Shown here in pieces: positions 44,603-53,266 of a DNA stretch of 64,000 nt. Source of the DNA: Paenibacillus sediminis (GTDB lineage: Bacteria; Bacillota; Bacilli; Paenibacillales; Paenibacillaceae); the NCBI RefSeq assembly GCF_017873765.1, contig NZ_JAGGKP010000001.1, positions 744,001-808,000 of the forward strand. Direction: 5' to 3'. The position numbers and the translations under genes are program-made. Within the stretch, counting starts at the first letter, position 1. Each line of letters opens with the position of its first letter. The notes beneath the pieces are model-generated. The model saw nothing but the letters and a program-made list of their open reading frames with translations, had not been told where the DNA came from and searched no databases.

Positions 44603-45889
44603 ATGCGAAACTCCACGTATGCAACCAATGCGAATGTTCAGGATCGGGCAATTTTAGTCAGCCTAGTGACACCTGATGTTAAGAGATCAGGCATTAATCC
44701 GGAATATTCGCTGCAAGAATTGGTGAAACTGGCCGAAACGGCTGGGGTAGAAGTGTTAGATATTATAACTCAGAACCGTGAAACGATAGATTCGAAATGG
44801 TTTGTTGGTAAAGGTAAGGCTGAAGAAATAAAATCACTTATTGATTCTCTTGAGGCGAATACGGCTATCTTTGATCAAGAGCTGTCAGGTGCGCAGGTTC
44901 GTAACCTGGAAGAAGCATTAGATGTGAAAATCATTGATCGGACACAGCTTATTCTAGATATTTTTGCACAGCGGGCTAAGACGCGGGAAGGGATTATTCA
45001 AGTTGAGCTTGCTCAGCTTACATATTTGTTGCCGCGACTTTCTGGCCATGGCAAAAATTTGTCGCGTCTTGGCGGCGGTATCGGTACACGCGGTCCAGGG
45101 GAGAGCAAACTCGAGACAGATCGCCGTCACATTCGAGGCCGCATTAGTGATTTGAAACGGCAGCTTGAAGAAGTGACGCGGCACCGTAAGCTGCATCGTG
45201 AACGCAGGAAGAAGAGCGGGACTTTTCAGGTTGCGCTTGTCGGGTATACGAACGCGGGCAAATCAACACTGCTTAAGCAGCTGACTGATGCAGATGTATA
45301 CATTGAGAATCAATTGTTTGCTACATTAGATCCTACGTCGCGTACGCTTGAGCTTCCGAGCGGGAAAGAAGTCGTTATTACAGATACCGTAGGCTTTATT
45401 CAAAACTTGCCGCATGACTTAGTTGCTGCATTTCGTGCAACGCTTGAAGAAGCGAATGAAGCAGATCTTATCTTGCATGTCGTTGATGCGTCATCAGAGA
45501 TGCGTGACGATCAAATGGCAGTGGTACAATCGATATTGAACGAGCTAGGGGCAGGAAATACGCAGCAAATTACGCTTTTTAATAAGAAGGACGCTTGTAC
45601 TCCTGAACAGCTTCAACTCCTGCCTTCAGGAGAGCGGTATTTGAAAATTAGTGCATTTGATGAACGTGATCTCGAAATGGTTAAAGAAGCAATTCAAAAT
45701 GAAATTATGGGCGACACGAAGCAATTTCGTATACCTGCAGATCGCGGGGACATTACGTCTATGATTTATAGAGTAGGTGAAGTGCTCGATCAGCACTTTG
45801 ACGAGTCCGATATTATATATGAGGTTCGGGTACAGAAGGCCGATTATGATAAATTTGGCTATATGCTTGAACCGTATCTTGTTCCTTAA
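44603..45889 (+). CDS. hflX: Ribosome-associated GTPase HflX
   Basis: A 428-residue GTPase that splits stalled 70S and 100S ribosomes. The N-terminal HflX domain carries GKGKAEEIKSL and DRTQLILDIFAQRAKTREG, and the linker GGGIGTRGPGESKLETDRR. The G domain has G1 GYTNAGKSTL, G3 DTVGFIQNLPHDLV and G4 NKKD. ATG 44603 lies 12 bases after AAAGGAG, slightly long but with no better candidate. Confidence 0.94.
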   Translation: MRNSTYATNANVQDRAILVSLVTPDVKRSGINPEYSLQELVKLAETAGVEVLDIITQNRETIDSKWFVGKGKAEEIKSLIDSLEANTAIFDQELSGAQVRNLEEALDVKIIDRTQLILDIFAQRAKTREGIIQVELAQLTYLLPRLSGHGKNLSRLGGGIGTRGPGESKLETDRRHIRGRISDLKRQLEEVTRHRKLHRERRKKSGTFQVALVGYTNAGKSTLLKQLTDADVYIENQLFATLDPTSRTLELPSGKEVVITDTVGFIQNLPHDLVAAFRATLEEANEADLILHVVDASSEMRDDQMAVVQSILNELGAGNTQQITLFNKKDACTPEQLQLLPSGERYLKISAFDERDLEMVKEAIQNEIMGDTKQFRIPADRGDITSMIYRVGEVLDQHFDESDIIYEVRVQKADYDKFGYMLEPYLVP

Positions 45890-45942
45890 GGAATTCCTTA
45901 AGCGAATTTAGACCGTAATGGCAACAGGGGAGTGGAGAAATA

Positions 45943-47196
45943 GTGGCACAATTTGCAGTAGAAATTGAACTATGGAAACAACAAGTTGAAACCGAAATTG
46001 AGGGTAAACTGAAAGAAGTAGACCGAATCGTCGATCAGAACCAGTGGAAAGTCATTGAGGCTTTTCAGAATTTTCACGTGAGTGATTTTCACTTTGCGGG
46101 ATCGACGGGATATGCATATAACGACCGCGGACGTGAGGTGCTAGACGAAGTGTATGCAGAAGTGTTCGGAGCTGAAGCTGCGCTCGTAAGACCGCATTTT
46201 GCCTCAGGTACGCACACCATTGCAACAGCATTATTCGGGGTGCTGCGCCCAGGGGATGAGCTTTTTTACATTACTGGACGTCCTTACGATACACTTCATA
46301 AAGTGATTGGACACCCTGGTGACGGAACAGGCTCTCTGCAAGACTATGGCATTACATATCAAGAAGCAGCGCTGCTTGATGATGGTACGGTCGATTGGAA
46401 GGCTGTAGAAGAACGTATTCATAGTAAGACCAAGGTAATCGGTATTCAGCGTTCGCGCGGATACGACTGGCGATCCTCTTTTACCGTAGAACAGATCGGT
46501 GAGATGGTTAGACGTGTTAAATCAATCAAGCCGGACGTTATTGTGTTCGTCGATAATTGCTACGGAGAATTTACGGAAGAGATCGAACCGACGGAGGTCG
46601 GCGTTGACCTTATGGCTGGTTCGCTTATTAAAAATCCAGGCGGCGGACTGGCGGAGACAGGCGGATATATTTGCGGTAAGAGAGAGTATGTTGAACTGGC
46701 ATCTTACCGGCTGACTGCTCCAGGAATCGGCGGAGAAGTAGGTGCGATGCTTGGTACAACACGAGGGATATTCCAAGGGCTGTTTCTAGCGCCAACACTA
46801 GTGGGACAGGCTGTGAAAGGAAGTATTTTTGCTGCTGCGATGTTTGAGAAGGTTGGTTTCAATACGAAACCTCGCTGGAATGAGAAGAGAACAGACTTAA
46901 TTCAAGCGATCAAATTTTCTAGCAGCGAACATTTGATTGCATTCGTTCAAGGTATTCAACTGGCGGCTGCGGTAGACAGCCATGTGGTTCCTGAACCTTG
47001 GGATATGCCGGGTTATGAACACCCTGTCATTATGGCAGCTGGAACGTTCATTCAGGGCGGCAGTCTTGAATTATCAGCGGATGCGCCGATCAGAGAACCT
47101 TACATCGGGTACATGCAAGGTGGACTAACATATTCTCATGTTAAATTTGGTGTACTCAAAGCGTTACAAACGATGAAAGATAGAGGTTTGTTGTGA
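45943..47196 (+). CDS. PLP-dependent methionine gamma-lyase-like protein (YnbB family)
   Basis: A 417-residue fold-type I PLP enzyme of the YnbB / aluminium-resistance protein family. The Schiff-base lysine is Lys230 in GSLIKNPGGGLAETGGY. FASGTHTIATALFG binds the cofactor phosphate and VDNCYGEF supplies the PLP-ring Asp. The reaction is not firmly established; C-S lyase activity is inferred from relatives. The start is GTG 45943 after GTGGAGA. It precedes glnR, as in Bacillus, and a GlnR box overlaps its stop codon. Confidence 0.88.
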   Translation: MAQFAVEIELWKQQVETEIEGKLKEVDRIVDQNQWKVIEAFQNFHVSDFHFAGSTGYAYNDRGREVLDEVYAEVFGAEAALVRPHFASGTHTIATALFGVLRPGDELFYITGRPYDTLHKVIGHPGDGTGSLQDYGITYQEAALLDDGTVDWKAVEERIHSKTKVIGIQRSRGYDWRSSFTVEQIGEMVRRVKSIKPDVIVFVDNCYGEFTEEIEPTEVGVDLMAGSLIKNPGGGLAETGGYICGKREYVELASYRLTAPGIGGEVGAMLGTTRGIFQGLFLAPTLVGQAVKGSIFAAAMFEKVGFNTKPRWNEKRTDLIQAIKFSSSEHLIAFVQGIQLAAAVDSHVVPEPWDMPGYEHPVIMAAGTFIQGGSLELSADAPIREPYIGYMQGGLTYSHVKFGVLKALQTMKDRGLL

Positions 47197-47208
47197 GTAT
47201 ACCTAACA
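47192..47208. promoter_or_regulatory. GlnR box
   Basis: TGTGA, seven bases, TAACA: an exact fit to the Bacillus GlnR/TnrA consensus TGTNA-N7-TNACA. It overlaps the stop of the preceding gene and lies just upstream of the -35 of glnR. Confidence 0.75.
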
Positions 47209-47213
47209 TGTTG

Positions 47214-47243
47214 TTGACATAACGTATTCGTTAAATGTACAAT
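47214..47243 (+). promoter_or_regulatory. Sigma-A promoter of glnR-glnA
   Basis: A perfect TTGACA (47214-47219), 18 bp, TACAAT (47238-47243). An inverted repeat TAACG / CGTTA (47220-47224, 47229-47233) occupies the spacer and could be a second, degenerate operator. Confidence 0.75.
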
Positions 47244-47278
47244 AGAAGTGAATGATTAGAAAATTGGAAGGTTGATGG

Positions 47279-47695
47279 ATGATGGGTGACGATATTCGTA
47301 GAAATATGGCCTTGTTTCCGATCGGTATTGTAATGAAATTGACCGATCTGTCTGCGCGGCAAATTCGCTACTATGAACAGCATCAATTAATTGTGCCTGC
47401 CCGTACATCAGGGAATCAACGCCTTTTTTCCTTTAATGATGTTGAGCGTCTGCTCGAAATAAAAGCATTAATTGAGAAGGGCGTTAACATTGCCGGTATT
47501 AAACAGGTGATGAACCCTGTGTCTAAGGAATCGGAGGAAGCGACTGTCATTACACCAGATACGGAAGTGAAGCGCAAGGAATTGTCGGATTCTCAGCTCC
47601 ATCGATTGTTGAAGCAGCAACTCGTTTCAGGAGAAAGACCGGGGCAAGTATCGCTAATTCAAGGGGAATTGTCTCGTTTTTTTAATAAAAAATAA
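47279..47695 (+). CDS. glnR: Nitrogen-control repressor GlnR
   Basis: A 138-residue MerR-family repressor that, with feedback-inhibited glutamine synthetase, shuts off glnRA when nitrogen is plentiful. The winged helix covers IGIVMKLTDLSARQIRYYEQHQLIVPARTSGNQRLFSFNDVERL. The C-terminal end LIQGELSRFFNKK resembles the region that senses glutamine synthetase. GGAAGG is 7 bases before ATG 47279. glnA follows 24 bases later. Confidence 0.94.
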   Translation: MMGDDIRRNMALFPIGIVMKLTDLSARQIRYYEQHQLIVPARTSGNQRLFSFNDVERLLEIKALIEKGVNIAGIKQVMNPVSKESEEATVITPDTEVKRKELSDSQLHRLLKQQLVSGERPGQVSLIQGELSRFFNKK

Positions 47696-47719
47696 ATGGT
47701 GCGAAGGGGAGAGTGTACA

Positions 47720-49048
47720 GTGAGTTATACTAAAGAGGACATTCTGCGAATTGCTAAAGAAGAGAATGTACGATTTATCCGTTTACAGTTTACGGATTTG
47801 CTCGGTACGATTAAAAACGTCGAAATTCCGGTTAGTCAATTGGAAAAGGCACTCGATAACAAGATGATGTTTGACGGCTCTTCCATTGAAGGTTATGTAC
47901 GCATCGAAGAATCTGACATGTATCTTTACCCTGATTTAGATACATGGGTTATCTTCCCTTGGGTTACTGAAGATCGCGTAGCACGCTTAATTTGTGATGT
48001 ATATATGCCAGACGGCACACCTTTTGCAGGTGACCCTCGCGGCATTTTGAAACGCTGCTTGAAGGAAGCTGAGGAAATGGGTTTTACGTCAATGAATGTA
48101 GGCCCTGAACCTGAATTTTTCCTTTTCAAAACAGACGATAAAGGCAATCCCACGATGGAACTGAACGACCAAGGCGGTTACTTTGACCTTGCGCCAACCG
48201 ATTTGGGTGAGAACTGTCGCCGTGAAATCGTATTGACTTTGGAAGAGATGGGCTTTGAAATTGAAGCTTCTCACCACGAAGTAGCTCCAGGTCAGCACGA
48301 AATTGATTTTAAATATGCAGACGCGCTGAAAGCGGCTGATTCGATTCAAACATTTAAACTCGTTGTAAAGACAGTTGCTCGTCAACATGGTCTGCATGCG
48401 ACATTCATGCCGAAGCCGCTCTTTGGTGTTAACGGTTCGGGGATGCACGCGCATCAGTCGCTATTTAAAGGGAATACGAATGCTTTTTATGATGAGATGG
48501 ACGAACTTGGACTGAGCTCAGTAGCTCGTCAATATATGGCGGGCATTCTGAAACATGCTCGTTCATTTGCGGCGATTACGAATCCAACTGTGAACTCTTA
48601 CAAACGTTTGGTTCCAGGCTATGAAGCCCCTTGTTACGTGGCATGGTCTGCAAGTAACCGAAGCCCAATGATTCGTATCCCTGCATCGCGCGGACTCAGC
48701 ACTCGGATCGAAGTGCGTAATCCAGACCCTGCGGCGAATCCTTACTTGGCATTAGCTGTTATGCTGAAAGCAGGACTAGATGGAATTAAGAATGAACTTC
48801 CGTTGCCTGCTCCAATTGATCGCAATATTTATGTGATGACGGAAGAAGAGCGTATCGAAGAAGGTATTCCAAGTCTGCCTGCTGATTTGAAAGAAGCTCT
48901 AACTGAACTTATCAATGATGATGTTATTATTGAAGCGCTCGGCGAACATGCAATCACTCATTTCTATGAATTGAAAGAAATTGAGTGGGATATGTACCGC
49001 ACGCAAGTGCATCAATGGGAACGCGATCAATATATTACGTTGTATTAA
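47720..49048 (+). CDS. glnA: Glutamine synthetase, type I
   Basis: Makes glutamine from glutamate, ammonia and ATP; a dodecamer. It is 442 residues, the short GSI-alpha length lacking the adenylylation insert. [23 protein letters not shown]-type [24 protein letters not shown] and [17 protein letters not shown] are the active-site blocks. GTG 47720 is chosen because AGGGGAGA lies 8 bases upstream; the frame extends 24 bases further without a site. It is the last gene of the glnR-glnA unit. Confidence 0.96.
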   Translation: MSYTKEDILRIAKEENVRFIRLQFTDLLGTIKNVEIPVSQLEKALDNKMMFDGSSIEGYVRIEESDMYLYPDLDTWVIFPWVTEDRVARLICDVYMPDGTPFAGDPRGILKRCLKEAEEMGFTSMNVGPEPEFFLFKTDDKGNPTMELNDQGGYFDLAPTDLGENCRREIVLTLEEMGFEIEASHHEVAPGQHEIDFKYADALKAADSIQTFKLVVKTVARQHGLHATFMPKPLFGVNGSGMHAHQSLFKGNTNAFYDEMDELGLSSVARQYMAGILKHARSFAAITNPTVNSYKRLVPGYEAPCYVAWSASNRSPMIRIPASRGLSTRIEVRNPDPAANPYLALAVMLKAGLDGIKNELPLPAPIDRNIYVMTEEERIEEGIPSLPADLKEALTELINDDVIIEALGEHAITHFYELKEIEWDMYRTQVHQWERDQYITLY

Positions 49049-49064
49049 TCCGCTTGTGCGAGAT

Positions 49065-49102
49065 ACAAAAAAGGAAGTCTAATAATAGACTTCCTTTTTT
49101 GT
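49065..49102. terminator. Bidirectional terminator between glnA and lexA
   Basis: A 17-bp perfect stem (49065-49081 with 49086-49102) with a 4-base loop. It is flanked by A-rich and T-rich sides and lies between convergent genes. Confidence 0.92.
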
Positions 49103-49114
49103 GTTTGGTTGATA

Positions 49115-49741
49115 TTAATGAATATCGCGGAACAAGCCAATCACTTTACCAAGAATTGTAACATGCTTAAGTCTTAATGGTTCGTAAGTTGGGTTCTCAG
49201 GCTGTAAGCGTACGTGATCCTTCTCTTTATAAAAGGTCTTAACGGTTGCTTCATCCTCTTCTGTCATCGCAACGACGATATCTCCATTATCGGCTGTTTG
49301 CTGCTGGCGTACGATAACGTAGTCTCCGTTATGAATGCCGGCTTCAATCATACTGTCGCCTACAACAGAAAGCATGAACACTTTCTGGTCTCCAACAAAG
49401 TGCTGAGGGAGAGGGAAATAATCCTCAATATTCTCAGTTGCTGTAATGGGAACACCCGCAGTGACTTTACCGACGACAGGAATCCGGGCAACTGTATGCG
49501 TGAATTGGTTGCTGTCCTCAGATTCATCTTGACCGAGAAGTTCGATGGCACGCGGCTTCGTTGGGTCACGCCGAATAAGACCTTTCTTCTCTAGACGATC
49601 TAAATGACCGTGCACTGTAGAGCTGGAAGCTAGTCCAACAGCTTCGCCGATTTCGCGAACAGAAGGGGGATATCCTTTCATTCGCACTTCGTTTCTTATA
49701 AATTCTAATATCGCTTGTTGCCGACTCGAAATTTTCGACAT
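49115..49741 (-). CDS. lexA: SOS repressor LexA
   Basis: A 208-residue repressor of DNA damage genes. The winged helix-turn-helix is [21 protein letters not shown]. The self-cleavage site is Ala95-Gly96 in KVTAGVP, the nucleophile is Ser130 in [11 protein letters not shown] and the general base is Lys168 in ATVKTF. The frame continues upstream, but ATG 49741 with GCGAGG before it gives the family N-terminus MSKISSRQ. It is divergent from yneA with a shared operator region. Confidence 0.95.
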   Translation of the reverse strand: MSKISSRQQAILEFIRNEVRMKGYPPSVREIGEAVGLASSSTVHGHLDRLEKKGLIRRDPTKPRAIELLGQDESEDSNQFTHTVARIPVVGKVTAGVPITATENIEDYFPLPQHFVGDQKVFMLSVVGDSMIEAGIHNGDYVIVRQQQTADNGDIVVAMTEEDEATVKTFYKEKDHVRLQPENPTYEPLRLKHVTILGKVIGLFRDIH

Positions 49742-49775
49742 ACCGTATCTACCTCGCCTAGTAACGTTTGGTAAA

Positions 49776-49804
49776 ATTATAACATAGAACTTCCGTTCGT
49801 ACAA
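49776..49804 (-). promoter_or_regulatory. Sigma-A promoter of lexA
   Basis: On the minus strand TTGTAC (49804-49799), 17 bp, TATAAT (49781-49776). LexA boxes 1 and 2 lie in its spacer and over its -35. Confidence 0.75.
49787..49798. promoter_or_regulatory. LexA box 1
   Basis: GAAC-TTCC-GTTC, in the spacer of the lexA promoter. Confidence 0.75.
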
Positions 49805-49814
49805 ACATAAGTTC
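49803..49814. promoter_or_regulatory. LexA box 2
   Basis: AAAC-ATAA-GTTC, one mismatch in the left arm, overlapping the lexA -35. Confidence 0.6.
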
Positions 49815-49832
49815 TAAAAATTCTTCGAATAA

Positions 49833-49844
49833 GAACAATTGTTC
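49833..49844. promoter_or_regulatory. LexA box 3
   Basis: GAAC-AATT-GTTC, a perfect palindrome between the two promoters. Confidence 0.8.
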
Positions 49845-49854
49845 GAAAAAACTA

Positions 49855-49883
49855 TTGCACAAAACATATGTTCGTGTTATATT
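49855..49883 (+). promoter_or_regulatory. Sigma-A promoter of yneA
   Basis: TTGCAC (49855-49860), 17 bp, TATATT (49878-49883). LexA box 4 fills most of the spacer. Confidence 0.75.
49862..49873. promoter_or_regulatory. LexA box 4
   Basis: AAAC-ATAT-GTTC followed by G, in the spacer of the yneA promoter. Confidence 0.65.
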
Positions 49884-49897
49884 ATTGCCATGTGATA

Positions 49898-49909
49898 GAA
49901 CAAATGTTT
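49898..49909. promoter_or_regulatory. LexA box 5
   Basis: GAAC-AAAT-GTTT followed by G, one mismatch in the right arm, just after the predicted yneA transcription start. Confidence 0.65.
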
Positions 49910-49921
49910 GGGTAGGTGTTT

Positions 49922-50359
49922 ATGTTGAGATATAGTTCATATCAAAGTATTTATGAGTCCAATACAACGAGTACTAATATAAGGAGTACCAATTTTAGGA
50001 GTAATAGTGATAAAAGGTTCGGCAATTTGAATAATCAGGCAGTAGTTCATTCATATAAGAGTATCGTACATAATAGATTTTTAAGCAGTACTGTTGCGAA
50101 AATTTTTATACTCACGATGATCCTGATCGTCACTTGCACGGGGATGGTTAGTGCATTTGCTGCATCCGATCGTACTGACAGCATGCCGCTAGACACGATC
50201 GTTGTCCATTCGGGTGACACACTTTGGGGCATTGCAGAGAAATACAAACCAGCTGGGTCGGATACTCGAATATATATAGAAGGAATTAAAAATAAAAATG
50301 ATCTTAATGGGAGTCAAATCGAAGTTGGAGACGTTTTGGTTTTACCTCGTTTTAAATGA
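49922..50359 (+). CDS. yneA: SOS-induced cell division suppressor YneA-like protein
   Basis: A 145-residue protein with a long Ser/Asn-rich N-terminus, a transmembrane helix at about 60-80 (VAKIFILTMILIVTCTGMVSAF) and a C-terminal LysM domain (IVVHSGDTLWGIAEKY...VLVLPRF). In Bacillus, YneA halts septation during the SOS response; the LysM and helix are required. The N-terminal extension of about 55 residues before the helix is longer than in Bacillus YneA (about 105 residues in total). ATG 49922 follows GGGTAGGTG. It has its own LexA-controlled promoter. Confidence 0.85.
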   Translation: MLRYSSYQSIYESNTTSTNIRSTNFRSNSDKRFGNLNNQAVVHSYKSIVHNRFLSSTVAKIFILTMILIVTCTGMVSAFAASDRTDSMPLDTIVVHSGDTLWGIAEKYKPAGSDTRIYIEGIKNKNDLNGSQIEVGDVLVLPRFK

Positions 50360-50372
50360 TTAGAAATGGAAG

Positions 50373-50425
50373 AGAGCTTGTTAAGCTGCGAATGGAATTC
50401 GCTTGCCTTGACAAGCTCTTTTTAT
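50373..50425 (+). terminator. Terminator of yneA
   Basis: AGAGCTTGT (50373-50381) pairs with ACAAGCTCT (50411-50419), with an internal hairpin GCGAAT / ATTCGC, followed by TTTTT. Confidence 0.75.
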
Positions 50426-50466
50426 CATGGCAAAGTAAATATGTTATAACGAATGGAGGGGAAACC

Positions 50467-50676
50467 ATGGATATAGATTTGTTAGTTGCGCGCATTAACG
50501 AGCTTGCTCGTAAACATAAATCAGAAGGGCTGAATAAAGAAGAGCTTAAAGAGCGTGCTGAACTTCGTGAAATTTATTTAAGTAACATCCGCCGTAATTT
50601 CCGTCAACAGCTTGATTCTATTGAATTTGTTGATGATGATAAAAGCAAACCTAAGAAAGTTAGCTTCAAACATTAG
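50467..50676 (+). CDS. ynzC: DUF896 protein YnzC
   Basis: A 69-residue helical protein of the DUF896/YnzC family. The first 45 residues form the helical hairpin (ARINELARKHKSEGLNKEEL, then ERAELREIYLSNIRRNFR) whose structure is known for the Bacillus protein; function is unknown. The gene is in the same neighbourhood as in Bacillus (lexA-yneA-ynzC). GGAGGGGA precedes ATG 50467; the frame runs upstream without a better start. Confidence 0.9.
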   Translation: MDIDLLVARINELARKHKSEGLNKEELKERAELREIYLSNIRRNFRQQLDSIEFVDDDKSKPKKVSFKH

Positions 50677-50690
50677 TGGAAGAACATTAG

Positions 50691-50740
50691 GGATGATACC
50701 TTGAAGGTTCGTGAGCGAGAGGTATCATTCCTATATTTTT
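50691..50740 (+). terminator. Probable terminator of ynzC
   Basis: ATGATACC (50693-50700) pairs with GGTATCAT (50721-50728), extended by one G-T and one G-C pair, followed by TATATTTTT. Confidence 0.55.
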
Positions 50741-50781
50741 AAACAAATTTGAACAGAGAGTGCTCTTAGGGAGGATTATTT

Positions 50782-51306
50782 ATGTCAAGATCTTGGGAAC
50801 GAAAGGTAAGGCGCAATAGTCAGCAATTAAGCAAACAGCGCAAAAAACATGGATTACCTGCCACAGGAGCAGGAGTCTCAGCGGGCGATGTGTATTATGG
50901 ACGCAACTTTATTTTCCCGATTACGCTTATTGCGCTAGGGTTAATTTATTTACTGTTAGGCATTTATTCCAAACCTAAAGAATCAATGTGGGTGTACTGG
51001 TTAACGACGGGGATGTATGTCCTGCTCGGCGTTATGATCTTTGTTCGCCGTCCTTATTTGCGTGTCGACAAAAATACACTGGTGACAACGAAGTTTAATC
51101 GTCAGCGTTTCTTAGAAGCACAAGATATTGTGAAAATTAGCGTGCAATCGGGTTCGGTTGTGATTGAACATAAAAATAGAGGCGGAAACTGGGTGTTTAC
51201 TCGCCTTATTAATCGCTATGATATTCAAGCTATGGGAGAACGTCTTGAACGATTCGCAGCTGCGCATAAAATTCCTTTTGTAAATGAAGCAAAACAATCA
51301 TCATAA
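50782..51306 (+). CDS. Uncharacterised two-helix membrane protein
   Basis: A 174-residue protein. A strongly basic, glutamine-rich N-terminus (first 35 residues) is followed by two hydrophobic helices at about 44-60 and 70-90 and a C-terminal soluble domain of about 80 residues (RVDKNTLVTTKFNRQRFLEAQDIVKI...) with the strand pattern of a PH-like bacterial domain. No catalytic motif is seen. AGGGAGG precedes ATG 50782. The HAD gene follows 24 bases after the stop. Function unknown. Confidence 0.7.
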   Translation: MSRSWERKVRRNSQQLSKQRKKHGLPATGAGVSAGDVYYGRNFIFPITLIALGLIYLLLGIYSKPKESMWVYWLTTGMYVLLGVMIFVRRPYLRVDKNTLVTTKFNRQRFLEAQDIVKISVQSGSVVIEHKNRGGNWVFTRLINRYDIQAMGERLERFAAAHKIPFVNEAKQSS

Positions 51307-51330
51307 GAAGAATTGGGGAGAGAATCGATT

Positions 51331-52125
51331 ATGACTATTAAAGCGGTTTGTTTTGATTTAGATGATACGCTTCTATGGGATGAACGAAGTGTCCAGGAAG
51401 CTTTTGAAACAGTTTGTCAGGTAGCGGCGCGTATTAAAGGAATCGATGCTGTTAAGCTTGAAGAAGCTGTACGTCAACAGGCAAGAGAGCTTTATGAGTC
51501 ATATGAGACATTTCCATTTACCAAGTTGATTGGCATTAACCCTTTTGAAGGATTGTGGGCGAACTTTACGGCTGGTGAACAACCGGAATTCCGTCAACTG
51601 CAGCAGCTTGCTCCTGTATATCGTAAGGAGTCTTGGAGACGAGGACTTCTTCAACTGGGAGTAGATGATGTGGCTTTGGCAGAACAGCTCGCAGAACAAT
51701 TTGCAGCAGAGCGAAGATCTCGTCCGCACGTATATGAAGAGACATTCCGCATTTTGGAAGAGCTGAAGGGCAGCGTGAAGCTTCTCCTTCTAACGAATGG
51801 TTGTCCTGCACTGCAGCAAGAGAAATTGGATGGCGTACCACAATTATCAGCTTTTTTTGATCACATTGTTATTTCCGGGAAATTTGGGGTTGGCAAACCA
51901 GATCCCTCAATTTTTCATCATGCATTAGAGCTTTTGCACATTAAACCTGAAGAAGGCCTAATGGTAGGCGATAAATTAACAACGGACATTAAAGGCGCGA
52001 ATAGCGTAAACATGAAGTCCGTATGGATAAACCGAAACGGAAAGAAACGCAATGATGAAATTATTCCAGCTTATGAGATTACTCACTTATCCGAACTGCA
52101 TCACATTATTGAAAGTTTGAATTAA
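51331..52125 (+). CDS. HAD-superfamily hydrolase
   Basis: A 264-residue HAD subfamily IA phosphatase-like enzyme. Motif I CFDLDDTLLWDE gives nucleophile Asp9 and acid Asp11, motif II is LLLTNGC, motif III lysine is in GKFGVGKPDP, and motif IV is VGDKLTTDIKGA. A helical cap covers about 20-115. It resembles YsaA/YfnB-type broad phosphatases, but the substrate is unknown. ATG 51331 follows GGGGAGAG; six further in-frame codons upstream lack a site. Confidence 0.87.
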   Translation: MTIKAVCFDLDDTLLWDERSVQEAFETVCQVAARIKGIDAVKLEEAVRQQARELYESYETFPFTKLIGINPFEGLWANFTAGEQPEFRQLQQLAPVYRKESWRRGLLQLGVDDVALAEQLAEQFAAERRSRPHVYEETFRILEELKGSVKLLLLTNGCPALQQEKLDGVPQLSAFFDHIVISGKFGVGKPDPSIFHHALELLHIKPEEGLMVGDKLTTDIKGANSVNMKSVWINRNGKKRNDEIIPAYEITHLSELHHIIESLN

Positions 52126-52183
52126 GAATAATCATTTGTTGATGGACTGATATTTGGTGCCTGCGACAGAGGAGTGTCGATGT

Positions 52184-52582
52184 GTGAAAAGAAAATGGCG
52201 GCTTCATTTAATGCTCATATTTATAGTCATACTAATAGCTGGCTGCAGCAATTCTGCAGGTGCTGATGATCTAAGCCTTGAACCTATTCAAGCAGTAGTG
52301 ACCATTAGTCCTCAGCAATTAAAGACTGGGCAACTGGTTACCTTTCAAGCGAAAGTGACTCAAGGCTCAAAGGTTGTAGACGATGCGGACAAAGTTGAAT
52401 TTGAAATTTGGGAAGTCCAGAACGTCAACAACCGTGTAAAAGTTCCCGCAAAACATACGAAGGACGGCATTTATACGCTGGACAAATCATTCTCCAAAGC
52501 AGGTACATATCGAGTTTACGCACATGTGTATGCGCATGATCAGCATACAATGCCGCTCACTGAATTTACGATTAACCCATAA
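52184..52582 (+). CDS. YtkA-like domain lipoprotein
   Basis: A 132-residue lipoprotein. The signal peptide ends in LIAGC with the cysteine to be lipidated, and the mature part is an immunoglobulin-like YtkA/FixH-type domain (VTISPQQLKTGQLVTFQAKVTQG, then FEIWEV and AGTYRVYAHVYAHDQHTMP). Such proteins sit on the outer face of the membrane. The His residues near the end (AHVYAHDQHTM) could bind a metal. The start is GTG 52184 because GAGGAGTG lies 7 bases upstream. Confidence 0.78.
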   Translation: MKRKWRLHLMLIFIVILIAGCSNSAGADDLSLEPIQAVVTISPQQLKTGQLVTFQAKVTQGSKVVDDADKVEFEIWEVQNVNNRVKVPAKHTKDGIYTLDKSFSKAGTYRVYAHVYAHDQHTMPLTEFTINP

Positions 52583-52589
52583 CATAACA

Positions 52590-52618
52590 AAGCCCCGCCT
52601 TCAGTGAAGACGGGGCTT
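52590..52618. terminator. Bidirectional terminator between the YtkA-like gene and mtnD
   Basis: AAGCCCCG (52590-52597) pairs with CGGGGCTT (52611-52618) plus inner CTT/AAG pairing, between convergent genes. Both T tracts are modest. Confidence 0.75.
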
Positions 52619-52640
52619 AATATTTAAGTAATCAATTAAA

Positions 52641-53183
52641 TTATGCCTTTTGGAAAGTTGGATCTTCATATGGATGAGCTACCCAGCCGTCTGTTTCAAC
52701 GAACAACCTAACCGCAACCACTTTGCGGTTTTCCATAAGAGTGAAGAAATGAGGTGTGTTCTCTGGCACAGAGATCAGGTCCCCTGGTTCCAATTCAACA
52801 TCGAAATAACCAACATCGCCGGCGCCTTTAATAATAAAGATACCGTTTCCTGAAATAATTGCACGGATTTCATCTTCAGAATGAGTATGGATCGATTCGA
52901 ATTTTTTAAGAAGCTCTTCAATATTTGGTGTTGCTTCTGTTAATGTAATAACGTCCCAAGTACGGTAACCGCGGCGAGCAACCAAATCTTTAATTTCTGT
53001 ATCAAAAGTGTTAAGGATTGCATTTTTTTGATCGTCTGTTAAATCAAATTTGTTTTGCAACTCAGGGGATAATTTAGAAATATCCCAATGTTCATATATA
53101 ACTTCTTGAGAGTTTAGAAATTGACGGACATTCTCGTCACCTGTGATGCGTTCATTCGTATTGCGAATTCGAATTTGTGCCAT
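52641..53183 (-). CDS. mtnD: Acireductone dioxygenase
   Basis: A 180-residue cupin that oxidises the acireductone of the methionine salvage pathway, giving the keto-acid precursor of methionine (Fe form). Metal ligands are His99, His101 and Glu105 in HTHSEDE and His145 in TPHFF. ATG 53183 follows GAGGGA; a short in-frame extension upstream lacks support. Other salvage genes are absent from the window, but metH is divergently transcribed next door. Confidence 0.92.
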   Translation of the reverse strand: MAQIRIRNTNERITGDENVRQFLNSQEVIYEHWDISKLSPELQNKFDLTDDQKNAILNTFDTEIKDLVARRGYRTWDVITLTEATPNIEELLKKFESIHTHSEDEIRAIISGNGIFIIKGAGDVGYFDVELEPGDLISVPENTPHFFTLMENRKVVAVRLFVETDGWVAHPYEDPTFQKA

Positions 53184-53237
53184 CGTATATTCCCTCTTTT
53201 CCACTTGGATTAATTTGATTAGGTTATTTTTATTGCT

Positions 53238-53266
53238 ATTATATAGTAAAAATATTCGGATGTCGA
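53238..53266 (-). promoter_or_regulatory. Sigma-A promoter of mtnD
   Basis: On the minus strand TCGACA (53266-53261), 17 bp, TATAAT (53243-53238), 55 bases before the start codon. Confidence 0.65.
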
